Positions 27,773-34,443 of a stretch of DNA of 64,000 nucleotides are shown piece by piece. The stretch's first letter is position 1. Each line of letters starts with the position of its first letter. The stretch is from Desulfolutivibrio sulfodismutans DSM 3696. GTDB lineage: Bacteria > Desulfobacterota > Desulfovibrionia > Desulfovibrionales > Desulfovibrionaceae. The notes below the pieces were generated by a model that was not told where the DNA came from, made no database searches, and saw nothing but the letters and a program-made list of their open reading frames with translations. The position numbers and the translations under genes were made by a program. The DNA lies in NCBI RefSeq assembly GCF_013376455.1, contig NZ_CP045504.1, forward strand, positions 806,001 to 870,000, read 5' to 3'.

Positions 27773-28366
27773 TCAACAGGCCACCGCTCGGGCGAACAGA
27801 TCCCAATTCGCGCTGGTCTGGAGCGGCAGGTCGACCTCCTCGGGTCTTCGCGCCCGCATCAACGCCGGCATGGCCACCAGCCCCAGAAAAAAAACGAAAA
27901 TCTCATCGGGCCGGATGTCGGCGCGGACCTCCCCCGAGTCCTGCCCCGAGGAGATCAGGTCCAGTATGGCTTCGCGGAACATGCGGTGGTGCCTGAGCTT
28001 GAGATCGCGCAGACGCAAGTCCCCCAGCCACAGGGCGTCGGAAAGAAAAATTACCGGCAGGGCGCAGTATTTCTCCACGAGGGCCATGCTTCTCATGTTC
28101 ACACGGCGCAAAGCGTCGAGAGCGGTCGCGGCCTCGGCCCGGCTGCGGCGGATGATATCGACCATGATTTCATGATGCTCCTCGAGAACGGCGGCCAGGA
28201 TATCGGACTTGTTTTTGTAATGCCGATACAGGGCCGCGGCGGAGATGCCGACGGCCTGGGCCACCCGGCGAACGGTCACCGCGCCCAGCCCTTCCTCGAC
28301 CACGAGACGAAGCGTCACTTCGGCGATCTGTTCCCGGCGAAGCGGGGATTCCATGCGTACGGCCAT
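27773..28366 (-). CDS. TetR-family repressor of the efflux operon
   Basis: The N-terminal TetR helix-turn-helix is clear (TLRLVVEEGLGAVTVRRVAQ then AVGISAAALYRHYKNKSDIL), followed by a helical ligand-binding domain. The start at 28366 (197 residues) is preferred because a frame extending to 28402 would run through the -35 box; 28354 is also possible. It lies upstream of, and in the same direction as, the pump genes, 318 bases away, and probably represses them and itself until an inducer binds (established pattern for this family; inferred here). No ribosome binding site is visible, which fits a leaderless message. Confidence 0.9.
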   Translation of the reverse strand: MAVRMESPLRREQIAEVTLRLVVEEGLGAVTVRRVAQAVGISAAALYRHYKNKSDILAAVLEEHHEIMVDIIRRSRAEAATALDALRRVNMRSMALVEKYCALPVIFLSDALWLGDLRLRDLKLRHHRMFREAILDLISSGQDSGEVRADIRPDEIFVFFLGLVAMPALMRARRPEEVDLPLQTSANWDLFARAVAC

Positions 28367-28373
28367 GGGAGGG

Positions 28374-28402
28374 CATGTAAACACGTGTTCACTTGATGTC
28401 AA
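28374..28402 (-). promoter_or_regulatory. Promoter with TetR operator in its spacer
   Basis: On the minus strand a TTGACA -35 box (28,397-28,402) and a TACATG -10-like box (28,374-28,379) are separated by exactly 17 bases. Within that stretch lies a near-perfect palindrome, gtgaacacgtgtttac (28,377-28,392), of the size expected for a TetR operator. Transcription would start at about 28,367, immediately before the repressor ATG. A bound repressor would block RNA polymerase, so autoregulation is likely. Confidence 0.7.
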
Positions 28403-28547
28403 GTTGAGACTTCAAGCCCGATCTTAAGCTGAAGAACCCCGGCCTCGAATCCGCTCGGCGCATCTCTTGAGGCCTGGCAAGCCGAAGTCGGGGGAGGAAA
28501 GGCTCGGGGCACATATTCAGAAAATGACGACGGCCGCGCCCGCTTGC

Positions 28548-28735
28548 GCGGCCGCATCAAAACGATGCTTTCCAGGGGTGTATGCAGACTGACTGTAAAA
28601 TGCAGTCAGTTCGGCTAAAATTCGGTCATTTTTGAGAGGATCGAAAAAGGGCTGAAAACCACCTAAATGGTCTTCAGCCCTTGAAATTCCTGGAGCCAGC
28701 ATGGAGACTCGAACTCCAGACCTGCTGATTACGAA
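28548..28735 (-). repeat. 'R' repeat copy B: core, hairpin, terminator, tRNA-Thr 3' half
   Basis: It has the same arrangement as copy A. The hairpin at 28,587-28,611 has stem gactgactg/cagtcagtt where copy A has aactgggtg/cacccagtt. Four stem positions differ on each side, yet pairing is kept (one G-U), and the 7-nt loops differ at one base (taaaatg versus tgaaatg). That is evidence for selection on structure. The terminator hairpin (28,649-28,680) is identical to copy A. Confidence 0.8.
28691..28735 (-). pseudogene. tRNA-Thr 3' fragment (anticodon loop to CCA)
   Basis: 45 bases match the 3' half of the intact tRNA-Thr at 22,883 (CCA, acceptor, T arm, variable loop, 3' side of the anticodon stem), except for A instead of C at position 37. 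The match stops inside the anticodon loop. This is the classic footprint of a tyrosine-recombinase attachment site or a broken tRNA duplicate. No integrase gene is seen nearby. Confidence 0.85.
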
Positions 28736-29021
28736 GAGACAAAAGTTGGCTATTAAGCTAGAATTTATAGCTTATTTAAAAAAATCGACCCCGATTATGT
28801 TGGTAAACCGCCAACTGATTCTGCCCCCTCCAAACGGGGTGGTTGGCGGTTGGTTGGCTGAGTTGTTGGCTGCCCTGGATCAGCATCTTCCCACGATTTT
28901 CAGGAAAGCCTGCTTGATCCCCTCGACTTCAGGGCGGAGCGGCTCAATGGTTATCCCCAACCCCCTCAGGAGTTGTCGTAGCTGACATGGCTTGGCGGTT
29001 GCTCAAACACTGCCCGAATTC
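28736..29021. other. Non-coding remnant DNA
   Basis: The left part is AT-rich and abruptly different from its surroundings. Positions 28,812-28,880 resemble 30,347-30,412 ('ccctcc' + 'ggtggttggcg' + 'ggttggctgag'), so this is another shared fragment between the ends of duplicated segments. No gene is seen. Confidence 0.4.
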
Positions 29022-30230
29022 TCACTCTGACAAAAGTAAAAGCGTGAGCCCCCCTTGAACCGGAGGGGGGGGGCTGGGAAGAGCCAGGAAGGCATGACGG
29101 ATGCCGTCGTGCGTCATCCCGCTCCCAACGATACTGCCGGAATCAGAAATCGCGAGGGCGCTCTCCAGGCTTGCGAAGGGACTGCTCCCTGTAATGCGCG
29201 TGGCAAGTTCCATCATGACGCCTTGAGCATAGACAAAAGCCGCATCCACTCCCGAGGCTTTCCTGGCTTTGCCTACGATTTGCCCAGAAGCGTTTATCCC
29301 GTAAGCGAAACTCCTGTCGCCGCCTAGCGTTCCGAGGTCGTACAACTCCCCATCGCTCTGGCGCAAAAAGGCATGGGCGGGGCCGAGAAAGGGGTTCGTA
29401 AAAAAGGCGTAGCCAACGATCTGATCCGTGGCGTTGATGGCCGTGGCGAAGGCGTCATAAGCTGCACCGTCCTGGGGGTGGGGGCTGAACGCGTACAATG
29501 TTCCCTCAATCGGGTAAGTAAACGCCTTGCTGCATTGGAAGTTCGCGATAGTCGGAGGCTGGTTGTAGAGGAAGATGGCGCTTCCCACAATGTGTCCTAG
29601 GGGGCTTATGGCTGCGGCCTCACTTGTCATCCAAACCCAGGTGGCGCCGGGCGGCAGCGTAGAGGGCAGAGGATCAGGCGGTAACCCAATATTTGTCATG
29701 TTTCCGTTCGAGTACAGGAACGCCCGTGATCCCGAAACTGTATTTGCTTTTCCAACGATCTCGCCTGCATTGTTTATCCCCGTGGCATAGCTGAAATCTC
29801 CGCCTGGGAGTACTCCAAGATCGGTCATCACCTCGTTTTGATACAGAAAAGCGTGCAGTAATCCGGACGAAGTCGTGTAGGACTTCCCGACGATCTGTCC
29901 CGTATGATTGATTCCGGTCGCATAACTGTTCGTGCCCCCGGAGAGAACACCAAGATCGGTCATCATCCCGTTTTCATACCGAAAAGCATGGATGTCGCCT
30001 GTAGCCGTTCCTGACCAGCCCACGACCACGCCTAAATCGTTTAAAGCCGCAGCCTGGCTCTCGCTGTCTTCCCCCCCAAGGGCTCCCAGGTCGATGATCG
30101 TGTACGTCGGAAACGCGCTTTGCGCCATCCCGGGCAAGAAGACCCCATAAACACACGCAAGCAAAACGAGAAATAATAATTTCCCATACATTCGTGATCT
30201 TATGACCGAACACAAGCGGAGACTGTCCAT
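29022..30230 (-). CDS. Exported HAF-repeat protein
   Basis: The start at 30230 follows gaggagg by 6-7 nt and gives 402 residues. A signal peptide (about 14-38, cleavage after AQS) is followed by seven or more HAF-type repeats of about 40-45 residues with the pattern D-L-G-x-L-G-G-x-x-S-x-A-x-x-I-N-x-x-G-x-I-V-G and H-A-F-L-[YR]. Such repeats are found in extracellular proteins and are expected to form a beta-propeller or solenoid. The tail GGLTLLLLSE after a Pro-rich linker carries the shared C-terminal motif. A broken duplicate of its 5' end is at 22,300-22,640. Confidence 0.85.
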   Translation of the reverse strand: MDSLRLCSVIRSRMYGKLLFLVLLACVYGVFLPGMAQSAFPTYTIIDLGALGGEDSESQAAALNDLGVVVGWSGTATGDIHAFRYENGMMTDLGVLSGGTNSYATGINHTGQIVGKSYTTSSGLLHAFLYQNEVMTDLGVLPGGDFSYATGINNAGEIVGKANTVSGSRAFLYSNGNMTNIGLPPDPLPSTLPPGATWVWMTSEAAAISPLGHIVGSAIFLYNQPPTIANFQCSKAFTYPIEGTLYAFSPHPQDGAAYDAFATAINATDQIVGYAFFTNPFLGPAHAFLRQSDGELYDLGTLGGDRSFAYGINASGQIVGKARKASGVDAAFVYAQGVMMELATRITGSSPFASLESALAISDSGSIVGSGMTHDGIRHAFLALPSPPPPVQGGLTLLLLSE

Positions 30231-30628
30231 GATATTCCTCCTCAATGGATGGAGGAGAATCAATGTTCAAATGCCATTATTCTACTATTTCCAACATTTT
30301 TAGAATAAAACACAAAAAAAAGGCATCGTCAATGCAAAATGCTTCCCGTCAACAGACATTTCCCCCTCCAGGCAGGGTGGTTGGCGAGAGGTTGGCTGAG
30401 TCGGTGACTGCCCTACCCCGCTTCGCCTGCTTGAGAATTCCAATGATCTGTACCTCGCTGAAACGGCTCTTCCCCATGACCATGACCTGCTTGGCCGAAG
30501 TCACGAACTCATAACTGGGATACCTTTGGGGGAAAGGTCAGCTCGGCTCACATCCGCGCCCTAACGACCATTGGGCAGTATTCTCTTAACTGGAGGGGGG
30601 AGGGAGGCGGACGGCGCTGCCTGCCCGA

Positions 30629-30676
30629 CCGGCCGCGGCCGCATCAAAACGATGCTTTCCAGGGGTGGATGCAAAC
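30629..30676 (-). repeat. 'R' repeat copy C (core only)
   Basis: The 48-base core shared with copies A and B ends abruptly at 30,676, where the IS3 remnant begins. The insertion or a deletion removed the rest. Confidence 0.75.
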
Positions 30677-30990
30677 GGGGATACCTCTTAGGGGAAACGT
30701 CACATGCGCACGGAGTCAAACTGGAGTTCATCCGGCCAGGGAAGCCGACGGATAATTGTTTCATCGAAAGCTTCAATGTGAAGTTCCGTGAAGAATGCCT
30801 GGATGCGCACCTGTTCACGAGCCTTGCGAAAGCCAAAAAGATCATTGAGGAATGGCGACGGGATTACAACGCCCTTAGTCCCCATAACGCGTTTGCCGGT
30901 ATGAGCCCGGAGGAATACCGAAGAGCCGCGAAAGGTAAAAAACCTGAAACAAGGAGTCCGAACTTATCCCTGGTATACTCGCTGGGGTAA
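30677..30990 (+). mobile_element. IS3-family transposase remnant (OrfB C-terminus)
   Basis: The frame encodes the last part of an rve-type integrase core: KLEFIRPGKPTDNCFIESFN (with the third catalytic residue, Glu, in FIESFN), then FREECLDAHLFTSLAKAK and W-R-x-D-Y-N-x-x-x-P-H. The first two catalytic Asp and the whole OrfA are missing, so it is dead. It ends just before the AT-rich gene at 31,027, which it may have brought in or bordered. Confidence 0.85.
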
Positions 30991-31026
30991 GGTCATATGC
31001 AAACTGTCTATAAAAATTCAAAATAA

Positions 31027-32127
31027 TCATTCACCTAACAAAAGATTGTAGACGGGACATATCCCTGAAAAATTATTTTTAGGCCATGCCAAAAAGGCTT
31101 TTTTACTATTAGTAAGTCCTCCAATAAATCCTGTATCGCTAATTGTCCATGCGACGTCAAAAAAATCATTATCTCTTTTTTCGACCAAACTATCAAGATA
31201 ATAAAAATTATCATTTTTAGCCAGAACTGCTTGACATCCATAGCCAGGGCAGCTTTGTCCAACAAAGGAAAAGTCATTATTTACAGAAAGAAAAGAAGCA
31301 TATGCCAAGTTAAAGCTGTTTTCACCTTTTTTAAAAGTATCAGTTTTTATATTATAATACCCATATTCATAACACACTAGCCCGCCTATTGCGCTAACAT
31401 AAGTCAAAACTACTACACCGTTGTCAGACGCACTATGGGCATAAACACTTGATATTTCTTCTCCAGGTACAGGAGTGATAACAAAGGGATTGAATGTTTT
31501 TGTATCAAAATCAATATATCCATCCGACAAAACAATTGTATTGTTATTTGTAATGTGTATAATTTTTTTACTTGCCTCGCTATCAAATCGATTTTTTGCT
31601 CCATCCCTCAAGATTACATAAATATAGTAGTCATTATTATAATAACCCGGATAATAACCATAAACTGCAATTGTTCCCAGCGCATTTACTTTTCCATCAC
31701 AAAATATAAACTTGTAAACACCTTCACTTTCTACATCTACCCAATTTGTTTCTCCATCAGCACTCAATCGGAATGGCTTTCTCCAACTAACACCAGAAGT
31801 ATCTTCTTGCAACCCGACGCCATGAACAGATCCATCATCGAGTATACGAGTATCTTCACCAACAAAATGGATGTCAAACGTTTTATATTCTTTGCTTTTA
31901 TGTTTATACAATGATAGCGGCAACTGGCTATACTGAGAAAATGACTCAATGATCACATCACCTGAATTGTTTGAAGATCTAACAGAACACCCATCTGCGT
32001 CTTGTACACATTGTATAATTTCGTATTCATATAAAATATTCGCAAATACTGCATTACAATTAAAAAAACATTGATGAATAAAAACTGCAACCAATAATAA
32101 TTGATTAGTAAAATTATGATTTATCAT
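31027..32127 (-). CDS. AT-rich exported protein, distant HAF-like
   Basis: The 366-residue protein has a signal peptide (about 1-30, cleavage after VFA). Its body is beta-strand rich with several Tyr/Asn-rich blocks. The C-terminal part (ISDTGFIGGLTNSKKAFLAW) resembles the last HAF repeat of the protein at 29,022. Base composition is far AT-richer than anything else in the window, so it was probably acquired from a different genome. Even so, its tail PVYNLLLGE carries the same C-terminal motif as the other six exported proteins. I do not recognise a defined function. Confidence 0.65.
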   Translation of the reverse strand: MINHNFTNQLLLVAVFIHQCFFNCNAVFANILYEYEIIQCVQDADGCSVRSSNNSGDVIIESFSQYSQLPLSLYKHKSKEYKTFDIHFVGEDTRILDDGSVHGVGLQEDTSGVSWRKPFRLSADGETNWVDVESEGVYKFIFCDGKVNALGTIAVYGYYPGYYNNDYYIYVILRDGAKNRFDSEASKKIIHITNNNTIVLSDGYIDFDTKTFNPFVITPVPGEEISSVYAHSASDNGVVVLTYVSAIGGLVCYEYGYYNIKTDTFKKGENSFNLAYASFLSVNNDFSFVGQSCPGYGCQAVLAKNDNFYYLDSLVEKRDNDFFDVAWTISDTGFIGGLTNSKKAFLAWPKNNFSGICPVYNLLLGE

Positions 32128-32530
32128 GCTTTATTATAAATTTAACATTTACCAATTTGTCGCATTTTGCCAGTGATGGCACTAGGAGCAGCCATGTTAC
32201 TTCTCCTGGTTTCTTTCGGTGATTCAGACCCCGCGAGATTCAAATATCCATGGAGTATTCTGCCCGCAAACCAAATAAATGCCTTTGTCTACCCCTGTGT
32301 AAACAGAAGTCGCAAATTTCTTTCATAGGCCATTTCACATTTCCGCCGGAGCCAGGATGCGCAGCACATCCCCCCGAAGAAACGCGCCCCATGCCTATAT
32401 CGATGAAAGCATCATTTATAACCTGCCCTGCTTGCACAATATTGTCCAGTGGGAAGTGACCTCGTAGGAATTCTTAAAATGCGCATTGCAGGATAACCCC
32501 AACGAAAATCTAGGAATTCCTGCTCAGACC
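32128..32530. other. Non-coding region before the prophage
   Basis: No supported gene is present. Positions 32,419-32,530 duplicate 22,155-22,260 and must therefore be host or accessory DNA, which places the prophage boundary to the right of 32,530. Confidence 0.45.
32419..32530. repeat. Diverged duplicate of 22,155-22,260
   Basis: It shares 'agtgggaagtga' and further blocks with 22,155-22,260 in the same order and orientation. It marks the last recognisable accessory DNA before the prophage. Confidence 0.5.
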
Positions 32531-32613
32531 CAATCGAAAATAATTTCGCGCCCCATCCCAGCCGCCCCAGTCCCCATGCAAACGCACCCAGCCCCAAAAC
32601 GGGCCGTTTTAGG

Positions 32614-32794
32614 TGTGGGGAGGCAGGCAAAGTGAGAAATGGCCTGGTGCCTGAATCGGACAGGACGAATACGGGCCGGATGTAGGACTGGTGCGGGCTA
32701 GGGAGGTCGCGGGGCAACCTTGACGGGACGAAAAAGCGAAATGAGAAAAATGGGCCGAAGAGGCCCTTTTTTTGCGCCCAAAGTGAGAAAATCA
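32614..32794 (+). promoter_or_regulatory. Putative Mu-type left end with three transposase-binding sites
   Basis: A repeated motif [c/g]-aaa-[g/t]-tgagaaa occurs at 32,627-32,640, 32,736-32,756 and 32,778-32,794 in the same orientation. The spacings are about 109 and 42 bases. In phage Mu the sites L1, L2 and L3 have almost the same spacing from the end inward. A TG dinucleotide suitable as the terminus is at 32,614. Exact end and core sequence remain inferred. Confidence 0.55.
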
Positions 32795-32929
32795 TTGAGG
32801 CGGGTTGCCCTGATCGGCGGGCAAAATGATTGCCGAATCAGGGAGCGATATTGCCGCACAAAATTCATGTGGCGAGTTTCAACAGCACATCGCAATATAC
32901 AATAAACGTATCACTGGGGCAAAAAAAAT

Positions 32930-32959
32930 GGCGCGCCCTTTGACAGCTTGCGGCGCGCC
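32930..32959 (-). terminator. Terminator of the repressor gene
   Basis: Two copies of ggcgcgcc separated by 14 bases form a stem. On the minus strand eight T's follow. It lies 37 bases after the repressor stop. Confidence 0.8.
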
Positions 32960-32995
32960 GTGATTTTTCGGCACTGCCAATCCACAAAAACGACC

Positions 32996-33622
32996 TTACC
33001 CCGCCGCACCCACCTCCTGTTTCTGTCCTGGTGGCTCCATGCGCCGCTTCAATTCCTGATTTTCCTTTTCGAGGTCTTCCATTCGTCTCGACATCGCATC
33101 GCTCATTTCTTCGAGATGAGCGACGCGCCTTTCCATTTCCGCCAAAGTGCGGTCGTTCCTGACGGCCTGATGGAAGGCGTTGATATTGCTGGCTAAAGCT
33201 GTCCGGTAGATCGTGTCGGACTCCAGAATTTCGACAGTTTTGGTTATCATGTCCGACATTTTAAAGTCTTCAACAGGGGAACAGTCGGCAGACTCCTGCT
33301 TCCCTTCCGTCGATATCGGGGATTCCTCACCCCGGCGCATCGGGCCATTTCCAAAGAAAAGCCAATCAGCCGAAACCTGATAAAAACTCGAAACATGTTC
33401 GATCCAGCCTGAAGGTATCTGCTTCCGTTTGCGAGCTGCCGTTATGGATTGCGGCTTGATCTTGAGCGCCCTTGCGAGGTCAGAATCCTTCGAACAGCCA
33501 CACGCCTCGAAGATTCTTTGCAAGCGTGCGTCGAAGTTCCGACCTTGCTCAGGCAGGTCGGAACCATGCTCGGAACCATTGAAAGCACTACTCCCTTCGT
33601 TAATATTCATATATATCGCCAT
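32996..33622 (-). CDS. Phage CI-type repressor with coiled-coil C-terminus
   Basis: The 208-residue protein has an N-terminal helix-turn-helix of the phage CI-repressor type (RIFEACGCSKDSDLARALKI then KPQSITAARKRKQIPSGWI, and SADWLFFG). The C-terminal 50 residues are a strong coiled coil (MERRVAHLEEMSDAMSRRME and on), suited to dimer or tetramer formation. No LexA-type protease domain is seen, so induction may not be by RecA. It is transcribed away from the early operon and should bind operators in 33,623-33,774. Two starts (33,622 and 33,610) are possible. Confidence 0.85.
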   Translation of the reverse strand: MAIYMNINEGSSAFNGSEHGSDLPEQGRNFDARLQRIFEACGCSKDSDLARALKIKPQSITAARKRKQIPSGWIEHVSSFYQVSADWLFFGNGPMRRGEESPISTEGKQESADCSPVEDFKMSDMITKTVEILESDTIYRTALASNINAFHQAVRNDRTLAEMERRVAHLEEMSDAMSRRMEDLEKENQELKRRMEPPGQKQEVGAAG

Positions 33623-33774
33623 GTTAAACGTTACAAAGGATTTTTAAATCAAAATTTGTTCGGAACTCAAATTTTAGCTTGCATACACAAAAATTCTCGC
33701 TTAAAAATTGGTCGTCAACTGTCACAAAGTTGACCGTTTCACCTTATTTCTAGTCGGGAAATCAGGGGCTGGCA
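33623..33774. promoter_or_regulatory. Divergent early/repressor control region
   Basis: The AT-rich gap between the repressor and the first early gene has poly-A/T tracts and an inverted repeat gtcaact-7nt-agttgac at about 33,715-33,736. This is a probable operator for the repressor or the Ner-like protein. Confidence 0.55.
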
Positions 33775-34233
33775 ATGGCAAAAAATGTGCGCAAAATGGA
33801 CACCGGCCTAGTGCAACTCTCGTTGCCCTTGTCCAGCCTGCCTACGGCGGGACTCCCGGCCGGGAGTCTGCGCCGCCAGGAGGCTGTCCATGAGGCGTTT
33901 CGCGCCGTCCTCGCAACATCCGGCCTGACGCCGGAATACGTGGCCTCCGAGCTTTCCCGCCTGACCGGCAATTCCATCAGCGTCCACCACATCAACAACT
34001 GGACCGCCGAATCCAAGATCGGCGAGCGGCACATCCCGCTCGACTATCTCCCGGCATTGACGGCCATCCTGCGGGACAGCCGACTTATTCAAGCGGTCAT
34101 GCCGACGGGTTGGACGGCGCTTACGCCCGAGGACGCGGCGGTTTTCGAGCTGGGCAAGGTTGTGGTCGAAGAGCGCCGCCGTGGCCGCAAGAAACGTGAA
34201 CTGTGGGAGCGGATCAATGGTTCAGGGGCGTAG
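33775..34233 (+). CDS. Early phage protein of unknown function
   Basis: The 152-residue protein is the first rightward early gene. The central part (about 38-80: EAVHEAFRAVLATSGLTPEY, then ELSRLTGNSISVHHINNW) looks like a helical DNA-binding region, and the C-terminus is strongly basic (ERRRGRKKRELWER). A regulatory role is likely by position but not proven. It overlaps the next gene by 17 bases. Confidence 0.65.
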   Translation: MAKNVRKMDTGLVQLSLPLSSLPTAGLPAGSLRRQEAVHEAFRAVLATSGLTPEYVASELSRLTGNSISVHHINNWTAESKIGERHIPLDYLPALTAILRDSRLIQAVMPTGWTALTPEDAAVFELGKVVVEERRRGRKKRELWERINGSGA

Positions 34234-34420
34234 GGTCAAGGCCTGGATGGTCCGTCGGGGGTTGCGCGTGACGGATGTGGCGCAGGGGGCCGGCGTGGAC
34301 AAATCCTACGTGAGCCATTTTCTGGCGGGTCGAAGGCGTGGACGTGTTGTTCGCGAATACCTGATCCGGATCGGATGTCCGGCGACCTTCCTGGGCGAGG
34401 ATGTCCGGAAAGTTGCTTAA
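34217..34420 (+). CDS. Small Ner/XRE-like HTH protein
   Basis: The 67-residue product is one helix-turn-helix (KAWMVRRGLRVTDVAQGAGV then DKSYVSHFLAGRRRG). In Mu the Ner protein has this place and size and turns down early and repressor promoters. The start at 34217 lies inside the end of the previous gene. An upstream frame exists but would overlap far more. Confidence 0.75.
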   Translation: MVQGRRVKAWMVRRGLRVTDVAQGAGVDKSYVSHFLAGRRRGRVVREYLIRIGCPATFLGEDVRKVA

Positions 34421-34443
34421 GCACCATCAACTGGGAAAGGGCA

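Noticed and set aside
28736-29021. Integrase gene explaining the tRNA-Thr fragment
   Set aside because: The sequence next to the fragment has no integrase motifs on either strand; it may be elsewhere or lost.
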